This document shows positions 1 to 10,164 of a DNA stretch of 64,000 nucleotides, piece by piece. A model generated the notes under the pieces. It made no database searches, was not told the DNA's origin, and saw only the letters and a program-made list of their open reading frames with translations. The stretch is from contig NC_059486.1 of NCBI RefSeq assembly GCF_018139145.2, positions 3,596,001 through 3,660,000 of the forward strand, written 5' to 3'. The translations under genes and the position numbers were made by a program. Positions within the stretch are counted from its first letter, which is position 1; each line of letters opens with the position of its first letter. Origin of the DNA: Gymnogyps californianus. Its lineage: Eukaryota; Chordata; Aves; Accipitriformes; Cathartidae.

Positions 1-605
1 CCCCGAAGAACGCCCCCTCCCGCCGGCGTCGGGACCACCGCCTCTCGGACCAAAGCTGAACTCGCCTGGACACAGGTCCCACTGCCCCGGCGGCACCTGG
101 GGAGGGGGGGCTGGGGCAGGGCTCCCCCCTCCCCCCCTGCTAATTAGCATCCTTTTTAATTATCCCCTACCACCTCATGGGGGGGAAATGGGGAATAGCA
201 GGAATAACCCCCCCGGCCCCTCCTCTGCTCTTGTTTTTGTTGTTCCCATTTTATCCCCAAGGAGAAGGTGGGTTTGGACCCGGTTTTTGGTGATGGGTAG
301 CGGGGGGGGAGGTGGGGGGGGGCCGGGCCCGGGGCTGCCCCAGTGACTGGCTGAGATTGGGCTCCCACATGGTGGAAAAGACACCAGAAAGAGGCAGAAA
401 CTGGAAAAATACAACAAAAAAAACCCCAATAAACAAGAAAAACCCAAAACCCTGGAACAAAACCAACCCAACCACCACAACAGCAGAAATTAAACTCGAG
501 CCTCGACGCCGAGTCCCACCCCAACGTTTCCTGGAGGCTCCGCCAATTTAAGGATGTATTATAGTTTTTGCTTCTAGTTTCTTTATTTTGTATAAAGGAG
601 AAACA

Positions 606-611
606 AATAAA
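606..611 (+). terminator. LHX5: Poly(A) signal AATAAA, probable LHX5
   Basis: The canonical hexamer is followed directly by a GT-rich downstream element (GTATGTTTTTGTGTTT), the usual arrangement at a cleavage site. A weaker-context AATAAA lies upstream at 428-433. Confidence 0.55.
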
Positions 612-857
612 GTATGTTTTTGTGTTTACTGATTATTTATTGTACTTTAGTCATCGGAGGCTCCGAATTTTTCTATTTTGAAGGCAGGGAGGGGGTGGCG
701 CTGGGGAGGGGGGCAAGAGGATAGAGGGGGGGGAGAAAAAGGAAGAAGGATGGAAAAGGAAAGAAAAAAAGTTGTTTTCTGAAAGCGTCGTGGGTTTCCT
801 GTCCCCGCTGCCTCTTGCGGAGGCTGTTAGTGTGAATGGCTCTTGTTGTTCAATGTG

Positions 858-863
858 AATAAA
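858..863 (+). terminator. LHX5: Second poly(A) signal AATAAA, probable LHX5
   Basis: A canonical hexamer about 250 bp beyond the first, followed by T-rich sequence, suggests a longer 3' UTR isoform. Two overlapping AATAAA hexamers at 1513-1522 could be a still more distal site, but they sit at the edge of an AT-rich island and may be chance. Confidence 0.45.
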
Positions 864-1529
864 AAACCTTTTAGTTACCTACTGTTCGGTCACCTGGTCC
901 CTTTCATTTTATTTTATTTATTTTTTTTTTTTTAAGACAAGACCACGAGAGATGCTGGCTGGGCTGCCCTGCTCCCCCACCGTCCCCCAGCCCTGCGCGG
1001 GGTCTGGAGGAGCAGTCCCCATCGGTCCCCTGGGTGGGACGGGTGCCGTCGCCCCTGTACAAGGTGATGCTGCTGCATCACCCACCCGGTACCCCAGGCC
1101 TCCCCACTCCCCCCAGCTCTCCGGCACCGGGGGGGGCACATTGCCCAGCTCAGCGCTTTCCCCCACAGCAGAGAGCCCGGTGCATAATTTCTTTCTCCTT
1201 ACGGGGGGAGGTACTGTGTGTACCCCCCAAGACCCCCCCCACCAGGGCACCCCAGAGGCACCCGCAGCCCTGCTGGCAGAGCATCCCCATGGGGGAGCCG
1301 CCGGAGTGCCGAGGGGTCAGCAGGGCTGCTGGAGGGGGACACCGGGGGGGGAACACCAAGGGGAGGGGGGTCTGGGAACGCCATCAGCAGCTTTTGCCCC
1401 ATCTGCCCCAGGGGGGCACGGAGGGCAGGCAGGAGGAGGGTATCCTCCCCCAGCACCCCAGTCTGCTCCCCTTCCTCTCCTGCTTTCCCACTCTTGTTTT
1501 CTGAGATACAAAAATAAATAAAGTCCAAG

Positions 1530-1830
1530 GCAGGCTGCAGCTCTGAACTAATATTTAAAATGCAAAATCATGGCAGAGTTTCCCCCCCTCCTTGTCTTGC
1601 AGTAAAAAGATATAAACAGAATAAATTACCTTCCCTCACTGGCTTACGAGAGTCCCTCTCTCCTGACCTGAATTTTAAGTCCTGGCTTGGCTCTAACACG
1701 GAGCACCAATGATTTATGAAAAGCCAGCCACTTCTCTGCATATTTTCTCTGTTCAGCCAAGTGGTGGAATTTATCCTTCCTATACCATTACCAGCATTAA
1801 TAACAAGGTGGCAAACGAGCCAGGCCGAGC
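1530..1830. promoter_or_regulatory. AT-rich island, candidate conserved enhancer
   Basis: This is a non-coding, AT-rich, non-repetitive island inside very GC-rich DNA. It contains an octamer-like ATGCAAAA, ATTTATG and a run of TAAT-type words. Composition contrast next to a developmental transcription-factor gene is typical of conserved enhancers, but conservation was not tested. Confidence 0.25.
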
Positions 1831-2117
1831 CCCAAGGGATCCCTCAGCCAGGAGCTGGGGCCATCACAAAGACATCGGACTGTTATCACCCACCAAGCAA
1901 AGCACCTTCTCCCCTTTTAACAGGTGGGGAAACTGAGGCAGGAGTGCAGCCGGCTGCTCCCTTCTGCTCCACCCCTTCCAGGCTGTCAGTGTTTTCAGGT
2001 AACGGGTGCTTTTTATAAAGACAGGGCAAAGTGTTGTTAAATAACTCCCTCCCAGCATCATTTTGAGGATTATAAAACGGAGCACAAGGTCATTCACTGG
2101 GTGAACGCTGACTGCTG

Positions 2118-2145
2118 TTATTATTATTATTATTATCATTATTAT
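2118..2145. repeat. (TTA)n microsatellite
   Basis: About nine TTA/ATT units with one interruption (ATC), within an AT-richer patch of about 170 bp. Confidence 0.85.
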
Positions 2146-2599
2146 ACCCAAGGCATACACCTGAGGGCTGTTCGCAGGCTGCTGGGGCACCCCAGCTCTG
2201 GGACCCAGTGGGGGAACAGGCTGCAGGAGGGATTTTGGATGATGCTGGCATGCTCCAAGCTGCCACCTCGTGTGCAGGGGGCCGGGGGGCTCTGTGCAGG
2301 AGGACGAGGCTCAGCGGGAGCAGCCATCCGAGCAGGGACCCGCTGGCACGGAGGAGCTTTACCGGTTGGGCCCCGCAGCTCAGAGCTGGGTGTAGGAGCC
2401 AAACCTTCCCCCAGGTAAACTGGCCGGGGGCTACTGCTGCCCTGGGCTTGCCCATCCCGGCAAACACCCACCTGCGGCTTGGCACCAGCAGAAGGGACCT
2501 GATGGCTGGGGAGAGCACGGTGTCAGGCAAAGGGCCGGATCCCGGCCACAGGACACGGAGCTGGCCTTGCAGGGAGCAGCCGGGTTCAGCCCGTTGGTT

Positions 2600-2790
2600 A
2601 TCTCAGCCCTTAACCACAGCCAGGGCTGGGGTTCCCATTGCAACCAGGGTCGGGGTACAGCACCACAACTGAGATGGGGGTCCCCATCACAGCCAGGGTC
2701 CCCACTGCAGCCAGGGTCAGAGTATGGCATCACAACCAAGACGGGGGTCCCCATCACAGCCAGAGTCCCCATCAGCCCAGCAGTCCCAGA
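2600..2790. repeat. Degenerate minisatellite, unit about 66 bp
   Basis: The phrase GGGGTCCCCATCACAGCCAG recurs near 2685 and 2745, each preceded by a CACAAC(T/C)(G/A)AGA-type block and a CCAGGGTC block. At least two complete diverged units and a partial one are visible. The apparent open frames across it are a by-product of the repeat. Confidence 0.65.
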
Positions 2791-3284
2791 AAGGAACCAG
2801 CACCCAGGGTTCACGCCTGCCTCCAGCTGCAGGGTGACCACGGGTGACACCCCCCCCCCCCAGCTGGGGCTATGCCACCCCCAGCAGGGTGTCCCCCAGG
2901 TCACCTGCACCCCCACGTCCCTGCCAGGGACATCCAAAGCCCAAGCGCTCCCTTGTCAAGGCAAGGAGGGGGCAAAGCTCCCCGTTGGGGTGCTGAGGGT
3001 AGTCACCCTAAACCCCACGGTCATGCCCGTGTCACCACCAGCAATAACCCTCCCGTGGGACTGTGCTGGGGAAACACCACCGCAACTCCTGGCTCCCCCC
3101 GGGCCCCGGCAGAGCAGCAGCAGTCCTGGGAAGAAACTCCTTTTCGAAAGCTGTTGGGCAAACATCAATGCTATTTTTTTTTTCTGACCTTTTTCCCTTT
3201 TTTGGGGGGAAGGGGAAGGTCTGCAGAAGGTGGAAAGTAATCAGGTTTTGGACCTGGGATAAAAAATGGCTGGAGTAGGTTGGG

Positions 3285-3420
3285 CTGACTCCTTATAATT
3301 AATAGTGTGCCTCGTGATAGGATTCTCCAGCCTTCGGTGCTGCCTGGAAACACCTTTTTACATAAGCTATTGCTCACGATGGAGTGGCAGAGTTTTGATT
3401 TATGGGGTTTTGGCCTCCAA
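3285..3420. promoter_or_regulatory. AT-richer island, candidate conserved element
   Basis: A non-coding patch with TATAATTAATAG, TTTTTACATAAG and TTTTGATTTATGG stands out from the G-rich flanks. It carries TAATTA-type homeodomain words and no repeat character. Function is inferred only from composition and position near LHX5. Confidence 0.2.
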
Positions 3421-3975
3421 GAAGCACCTGGGGAGCTGGCCTGGCCGGTGGGAGGTATCGGGGGGAGAGGGGAAAAGGGCCGAGGGCAGGGAGGGTGTTT
3501 CTGGGGGGCTGGCAGCCGGGTCCCGAGGCAGGCACCCGGCCAGGGGAAAGGGCTTTGTGGGGGATGCCTGTGATCCGGGGTCTGAGATAGTCCTGGGGCT
3601 GAGCCCTCTCTGCTCCGAAGGGGAGGAGGAGGTTGAAAAGGGTTTTGGGGCAGGAGAAGGCTTGTCTCCCTGCCCGACATCACTAGGTGATGCTTGGGGC
3701 ATGGGCTCAGCTGGGGAACCGGGGAGCAGTCGGGGTTGGGGAGCCCCGGTGGGAGCAAGACCCCACATTGCCTGGGGATGGGAGGAAGGAGGGGGGGAGA
3801 AATGTTGTTGGGGAGACACAAAAAACCCTGGGAGGTGCAAGAGCAAAGGGCTAAAAGCAAATGCAGCACTAGAGAGTGGGAATGGGGGAGAGCAGGAAAG
3901 CCTGGAGGAAAGGGGTGAATGGGAAAAAGAGTGGGATGGGGGAAAAAGGGGGATCAAGGGGGCTCCGGGATGGGG

Positions 3976-3976
<1 letters not shown>

Positions 3977-4003
<27 letters not shown>
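3977..4003. repeat. (AC)n microsatellite
   Basis: An uninterrupted AC dinucleotide run of about 13 units. Confidence 0.95.
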
Positions 4004-4006
<3 letters not shown>

Positions 4007-4129
4007 GTGCACCTTGGAGCCCGCGGGTGTTAAACAGAGCCGGGGAGCTCTGCCAATAAATCACCGTAACAAGCAGGTCCGTGTGTGTTGTTCTCTTCTG
4101 ACCGCAGACAGCGCGGCAGGAATAGGAGA

Positions 4130-4225
4130 AGATTGTAATAATTAATAATCATTAGAATAATAATGTATAAAGACAGTAGCAAAGTAATTAGTCAGAGAGG
4201 GAGCGCTTGCTAATTGAGGCGGGGA
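4130..4225. promoter_or_regulatory. Dense TAAT cluster, candidate homeodomain-bound enhancer
   Basis: About 95 bp carries eight or more TAAT/ATTA words, including TAATTAATAATCATTAG, AAGTAATTAGTC and GCTAATTGAG. It is flanked on both sides by G-rich DNA and is not a simple repeat. TAATTA and TAATTG are LIM-homeodomain-type sites, so autoregulation of LHX5 or a neural enhancer role is possible. This is inference from motif density. Confidence 0.3.
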
Positions 4226-4527
4226 GCTGCAGTCCAAACAGCCTGGGGAGGAGCAGGGGAGGGAGGGGAGGGAGGACCGAGGGTTGGGGGACACGGAGGA
4301 GGATGCCCGGCACGTCCATGGGGCAGAGCAGGACATGTGTACCCCAGTCCTGCCCTTGGACAGGCAGGGGAAGGACAGGCAGAGCCCCAGCTCCATCCCT
4401 GCCTCCAGTGTGAGTCCCGGTCTCGTCCGCCCTGCGTGCCTCAGTTTCCCCATCCCTACATGGATGCTGCGTGCTGGGGCAGAGGCTGTGGGAGCAGTCC
4501 GGCCTCACGTCCGCCAGGCAACAGGGC

Positions 4528-4533
4528 TTTATT
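4528..4533 (-). terminator. SDSL: SDSL poly(A) signal
   Basis: AATAAA on the minus strand lies 59 bp downstream of the SDSL stop codon, giving a very short 3' UTR. Confidence 0.8.
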
Positions 4534-4592
4534 TTGGTTATTTTGGAGGAAAGCAAGCAGAGGGTGCTGCAGGGCAGAGGCAGGGGTGGGCA

Positions 4593-6461
4593 TCACTCCA
4601 GCCCCAGCTGGCTCTTCAGGGCCCGCAGCTGGGCTGCCTGGATGCTGCCGCCCCCGCACACCACCACCACCACGGAGGCCAGCGGGGTCCGCAGCCGCCC
4701 CTCGCACTGCAGCCGCTGCAGCCGCCCCGTGTAGAGCAGGGCCAGGGCGGCCCCGCACGCCGGCTGCACCAGCATCCTCTCGTCGTCTGCGGGGACAAGA
4801 GCGGGGGGACACCCTGAGCCGCCTGCCCACCCCGTCCCCATCAGCCCCCTGTGGAGCCAGGGTCCCCCCAGCACCCTGACTCCAGCCTGTCCCAGGACCC
4901 AGTGGTGTCCCTGTCACCCCTGCCATGCCCGGCTGGCCCCTGCTCACCCAGGAACTGCTCCACGGCTCGCACAGCCTCCGTGTCCTCCACCACCTGGGAG
5001 ATGACTTGGCACTCCCGGGCACACTCCAGCGCCCGCGCCGCCACCGTCTTGGCTCCCAGGCACTTGGCCACGCTGGGACAGGAGGGGAAGGAGGCGGTCA
5101 GGGTGGTCCCGGGACGCTTCGGTGAGCTGGGCTGAGACCCACCAACTCGTTGCACGCATGGCCGCTCCCACGAAGCCTGGCTCACCTGGTGATGTCAGGC
5201 AGGGAGACGAGCCGGCCGGCTGCCAGCGCCGCGTGGAAGCTGTGGGCCCCCCAGGTCTCAGCGGCGACGATGGGGATGTCCTGCCAGCCCACCTGGTGCA
5301 GGCCGGCCACGACGCCCGCCAGCAGCCCCCCGCCGCCCACCGCCAGCAGGATGGCGTCCGGTTTGGTCTCCAGCGAGTCCTTCAGCTCCCGGACCAGGCT
5401 GGCGTGACCCTGCCTGCGGGGTGAGGGGGGGGACACGGGGGACAGAGGATGCAGCCTGGGGACATCCTGAGCCAACCCAGACCTCAGGGCAGGGGAGGCA
5501 GGAGCTGAGCCCTGGCAGCACTCACCACACTGCGGGGTGGTCAAAGGGGTGGATGCTGACCCAGCCCTCGGTCTGTGCCAGCTCCAGGGCTCTCCTGTTG
5601 GCTTCATCCCACACCTGGGGGGGGGACAACAGGGGCTCAGCGGGGCCGCATCCAGCCCTCATGCCCCAGAGATCGGTCCCTTGTCACCGCAGGGCTGGGG
5701 GACACCAGAAACCCACGCAGGGCGCTGGGCTGAGGTGGGTGACCCTGCCGCAATGCCGGGGTGCAGGTGATGCAGGAGGGGGAAACTTCGGGATGGGGTT
5801 TGCCATGCACATCCCTGGCATCGCAGAGCAGGCTGAGCTCAGGCTCAGCCCCCTCTGCTCCCTCCCAGACCCCAGTTTTAGGGGGCTGACCGCGGGGGTA
5901 CCTGGCCGGAGACCTCCACCTCCGCCCCCAGCTCCTCCAGCTTGCGTATGGTGGCGGGGCTGGTGGTGCTGGGGACCACGACGGTGACCGGCAACCCAAG
6001 CTTCTTGGCTGCGTACGCTGCCGCCAGACCCGCGCTCCCCCCTGCGGAAAGCGGGGGTCAGGCAGGGCTTGGGCCCCCCCTGCACCCTCCATATCACTCG
6101 TGAGCATCCCCCCACAGCTCCCCCCTTGCCCCAGCTCAGGGCCCAGTTACCTGAGGAGCAAACGAAGCGGCAGCAGCCCTTCTTGGCAGCCTGAAAGGCA
6201 GGAAGGAAGGAGGGAAGGGGACGGCTGTGTCCCCCTGCCGTGCCCCCTGTAAGGGCATGAGCAGCACCCTGCCCACGCCGTGCCCACGCTCACCTCCTGG
6301 CAGAGGTGGCCGATGCCCCGGATCTTGAAGGAGCCCATGGGCTGGACGTTTTCCAGCTTCATGTAGACCTTAGTGCCTGCCGCCCTGGACAGGGGCAGGC
6401 TCTCCAGGACGGGCGAGACGATGTGGAAGGGCTTCTCGCCCCCGCTGGGCTGGGCTGCCAT
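4593..6461 (-). CDS. SDSL: Serine dehydratase-like protein (SDSL)
   Basis: A fold-type II PLP enzyme of the serine/threonine dehydratase family, which deaminates serine or threonine to pyruvate or 2-oxobutyrate in the cytosol. Mammalian SDSL is weakly active. Coding exons in transcript order: 6461-6294, 6190-6151, 6041-5902, 5614-5526, 5413-5186, 5072-4948, 4786-4593; all GT-AG and in phase, total 327 aa (human 329). The start ATG lies 20 bp inside an exon whose acceptor is at 6480/6481, so at least one upstream non-coding exon exists. Visible features are SFKIRGIGH with the Schiff-base Lys46, glycine loop VGGGGLLAG, and VVVCGGG with Cys307. It resembles SDSL rather than SDS in the N-terminus (KPFHIVSPVLES), CSSGG, and VVEDTEAV. 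The usual CSSGGNAG reads CSSGGSAG (Ser72) and the usual LVEPACGAA reads LVQPACGAA (Gln271); both may affect catalysis. Confidence 0.93.
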
Positions 6462-6481
6462 GGCCCCAGCGATGGATGCTC

Positions 6482-9400
6482 TGCCAGGGAGAGGGGGGGG
6501 AGGCACCGGCTGCTCCCTGTGAGGTCCCCCCCCGCAGCCCCGCTGCCCTCCCCGGGCTTGGTATGGGGTACAGGAGCCCCTCAGGAGGGACAAGGCTGTC
6601 CCCAGTGTCCCCTCCTGGCTCCGGGATGCAGCAGCACCGAGCCCTGGGGTGCAGCGATGCGTCCTCCCTGCCAGAGCCCCAGGACAAGCTGGGCCACCCC
6701 CTCCTCCAGCATTCTGGTCCCCAAGCCCCCTGTGTCCCCAAGTGCCCCCCGCACGCCCTGTCCCCTAACTCAGCCGGGGCCACCCCACAGTGGGGATTAC
6801 CTGGTGTCCTGGAGGGCCTCGCTGCATGTCCCCAGCTCCTCGCCCACAGCCAAGTTTGGGGGACGGAGGAGGGAGAGGTGATGTCGGAGGGGCCGTGCCA
6901 GTGTCCCCAAGTCCCCGTGTCCAGCCATGCAGCAGGGCAAGGGGCAGGGGTTAAACATTGCCCTGGCCCCGGCTGTTTGCTCAGCACCGGGCGGGTTTTT
7001 CCAACCACGGGGCTGGATCCGTGCCGAAAGCGCCCAGCCGTGGCCCGGGCACGGTGCCGGGTGCCCTGAGCGGGGACAGCCATGTGCAGCTCCGGCAGCC
7101 AAATCCCAGCGTCCTTCGCATGCCCAGGAGATGGGATGTGGGCACCCAGGAGACGGGGGGGGGAGGAATAGGAGAGGCAGCTCCCAAATGGCTTTGGGGG
7201 TCCCCAAGGGTTTGCCCCCACCAGCTGGGCACAAGCACCGGCTCTTCTTGGGTCCAGCCAGAAACACGTCCCAGTGGATTTGAGGACTTTGCCCATTTGA
7301 CCCAGACCTCCGGTAGAGTGAGGGCAGCCTGTGTGCCCCAAATCCCTGGCAAACAGCCGAGACACCCCCCATCGCCTCCAAACAAGCCATCACACTTCTA
7401 TGCCCACCCTGCCAAGCCCCACCACCCCGGGGCAGCCCCGGGCCCGCCTCCGAGCCACACGTCCCCAGGGGGGCTCAGCCCTGCCAGCTAGGTAAGATGC
7501 CCGGGATGAGCCATCCCCCCCGAGCTCCGGCTGGCCAAGCCAGGCACCCTGCGGGCAGGAGGGGTCTGGGGGGGGGGGACGGTCCCCACACACCTCGCAA
7601 AGGTGCCCCAGGACCATCCCCTGGAGAGGGGGCTGCCCAGAGGGACCCAGGCAGAGCCTGGCTGAGACCCGAGGTCCAGCAGCCCCCCAGGCAAAGCAGG
7701 CAGAGCCCCGCCACTGCTTTCCCCCAGGACAGCCTGGGACCCCTTCTTGTCACCCAGCCCTGGTGACACTCCCCAGGGTGAGGGTCCCCCCAGCACGTGC
7801 CCTACCTCTGCGCCAAGGGGCTGGCTCTGTCCCCAGAGGGCGAGGAGGAGGAGGAAGGTGGGATCTGGAGGAAGGTCTGACCCTGGCTCCTCACCCTGCA
7901 GCCGCAGAGGATTTCTCTGTCCCTCTGGCCGGAGGAGTCTGAAAGCAGAGGCCGCTTTGGCACGAAGTTAGTCCAGTCCCCCTCCGTGGTGGCTCCATGG
8001 GGGTCCCAAGGGGGGGGCCACTGCACACGAGCTGGCACATGCACGACACAGCCAAATGGGGTGCACTGGGAACTCCTCTGACTCCCCGCTGCCAGGCAGA
8101 CCGCAGTGAAACCGACCCCAGAATATGGGATTTCAGTCCCCTGACCCAAACTGTGCTGCAAAGCCCCCCTGAGCGCACCACTAATGACAGGCACCGAGCA
8201 GGGCGTGGGCTCCAGGGCAGCCCTGTTCCTGATGGAGCTGGCCTTCGGTGGCAACGAAATGACTAACTCCCTGCTTCTCACACTATCATTAGGCTTCAGA
8301 GTGAACAGCACACAGCACAGGCAGGGTCAGCACAGAGGCACAGTGCTGCCTGCACTGAGCCATGCTGCTTTTGGGTCATGGGGGACTGGAAATGTGGGGG
8401 ATGATGAGGCTTTCTTGAATGGGGGCACCGAGGCAGGGGGGTACTCAAGCTCCAGCTCCCCTGGGGAGCCGTAGAGGGATGCCCCATCTCACACTGGGCA
8501 GAGGGGCTGCAATCGCTTCCCTGGGGATGGGCCAGGGATGGGCCCTGGGGACCCTTGGTGGCAGGTGCTGGGGAAGGGGTGCAAGGAGCCCCCCCACCGC
8601 TCACAGGGAGGAGGCTGGGGACCCCCTCGGCGAGGGCACCACATTTCAGCTCAGCCCTTGGGAGCTTCAGGGTCCCTTTCCACCCTGCACCCACCTCCCC
8701 ATCCCCCCTTTTATCCCCCTTTGGCTCCATCCCCATGCTGGGAAGTCAATGCCAGGCTGTCACCCCCTCACCCCTGGCCAGGGTCCCTGGGTGACAGCCT
8801 CAGCCAAGAGCCGCTGCAGCTGGGGCGATATTTAACCACTTCTGTTTGTTTTTCTGCTTTTAAGAAAATAAAAAAAGGAAGGGAAGAGCAACGCAGCCAC
8901 TGCTGCATTTCCAGCATGCTGCGTCCTCAGCATCGATGTGCCCATCCCTCCTCGCTGCCCCATCATTCGGTAGCAGTGACCTCCTCCTACCCGGGGAAAC
9001 TGAGGCACGGGGACCCCCTGAGCCCTGCCCCAGGAGCCCGCAGACCATGGGGACACCAGGGTACATGGGCACAGGCTCTGCCACCCCCCACCTTACCTGC
9101 AACCCCCCAGCACAGGGGGTTTTGGACACCCAGTCCTGTCCAGGGCATCCATCCCAGCTTTTGGGGTGCCAGCCCCCCAACAGCCCAGACCTGCTGCAAC
9201 CAAGCCCCACACAGCCCCCAGGGAGCTACAGGGCCCCCCAGCAGCCCCCAGCCCTGGTGGGAACCTGGCGCCTTCAAAGCGCTGCCGAGCACCAGCTCAT
9301 TAATCCCCCAGTAATGACCTCGTTATTCCTAACGAGGCAGAGCGGATCAAGGGAGCTGCGGTAAGAGGATTTTGCAACGGGGGTTTTGGGGCTGGGGGAA

Positions 9401-9750
9401 CACAGGTGGCAGAGGAGGGGAAGACAAAAGGGATGAGGATGGTCACCCCGTCCTGGGGGGCGAGCGGTGGGACCTCCCCCCTTCAGCCCACACCCCAGGC
9501 TCCCCCATTTCAGCAGCTCTGCCCTACACCAGGTACCCAGCCTGACGCAGCAGCAGAGAAACCTGAGCAGCCTGCACCCCAAAAGAGCCCGGCCTGGCTG
9601 GCTGCACACCCTCCCACCGGGGCTGGGAGGCAGCGGAGAAGCAGGGAGCACCCCGTTAATTTAGGGGGAGAAGATCGCTGCGTCAGCCCAACCCTTATAT
9701 GAGACACCAGAGAATCTCGGCAGAGGGCAAAGCACAGCCACCACCTCTGC
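6482..9750. other. SDSL upstream region / SDSL-PLBD2 interval without recognised gene
   Basis: It must hold the 5' non-coding exon(s) of SDSL; a minus-strand donor-like CAGAG|GTAGGG at about 7804 is one weak candidate. In human the SDS gene lies in this interval in the opposite orientation to SDSL. No dehydratase motif (SFKIRG, GGGGL, PACGAA) was found on either strand. It contains a MIR-like core at 8993-9007, an A-rich stretch near 8860-8885 and a short perfect palindrome at 9318-9337. Confidence 0.55.
9318..9337. repeat. Perfect 8-bp inverted repeat (CCTCGTTA / TAACGAGG)
   Basis: Two exact 8-bp arms are separated by TTCC. Just upstream are CATTAATCCCCC and AGTAATGA, which look like homeodomain sites. 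No gene product explains it. Confidence 0.6.
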
Positions 9751-9764
9751 TGCACGCAGACCGC

Positions 9765-9770
9765 TTTATT
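9765..9770 (-). terminator. PLBD2: PLBD2 poly(A) signal
   Basis: AATAAA on the minus strand lies about 395 bp beyond the PLBD2 stop codon. The intervening 9771-10164 is the inferred 3' UTR, with no other feature seen. Confidence 0.75.
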
Positions 9771-10164
9771 TGTCACAGCCAAACCAGCTCACTCCCCTCC
9801 TCTCTGCCCTGCGGGCGAGCCCCAGCCTCCCAGGACCTCCCCTTTTCTGGGAAGAGCCCCCCAAACCAGGTGTCAGTACCCAGGGAAACGGACCCGGGGC
9901 CAGATCCCCTCGGCGGGGAGGGGACACGGCGCCTTGCACAGCATAGCCGGCACCGCGGGGATGCAGCAGCGAGAGGCAGAAGCAGAAAGAGCCGGGGGCG
10001 CAGGGGACCCCCCCCTTGCACCCAAAGCCAGTCCCCTGGGGATAGGGGAGAGTGGGTAGCGCTGCGACCCCCCACCACCCAGCTGCCCCCCCCGTAAGGG
10101 ATCCCCACGCAGGACAGATGCCTGCGGATGGACGGACAGACGGGTTCAGCCCGGCGGCACCCGC

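Larger units (their letters stand above)
1..900 (+). other. LHX5: Probable 3' UTR end of LHX5
   Basis: No open frame with recognisable protein is seen here. The stretch is low-complexity, rich in A and G runs, and ends in AATAAA signals followed by GT-rich sequence, as expected for the 3' end of a plus-strand transcript. In human, LHX5 lies next to SDSL and would point this way, so LHX5 is the likely owner. The assignment rests on synteny and poly(A) signals, not on coding sequence. LHX5 encodes a LIM-homeodomain transcription factor of forebrain development, and its coding part would lie left of the window. Confidence 0.45.
900..4500. other. Intergenic DNA between LHX5 and SDSL
   Basis: No gene is recognised. 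Many long open frames exist on both strands only because the DNA is GC-rich and stop-poor, and none translates into a recognisable domain. The stretch contains AT-rich islands (about 1530-1830, 3285-3420 and 4130-4225), a degenerate minisatellite (2600-2790) and two microsatellites. It also has two copies of the MIR-like core GGGGAAACTGAGGCA, at 1926-1940 (+) and 4437-4451 (-). Confidence 0.6.

Noticed and set aside
952..3869. Several open frames of 100-240 codons between LHX5 and SDSL on both strands
   Set aside because: They are rich in Pro, Gly, Ser and Arg, overlap each other in several frames, match no domain and arise from stop-poor GC-rich DNA.
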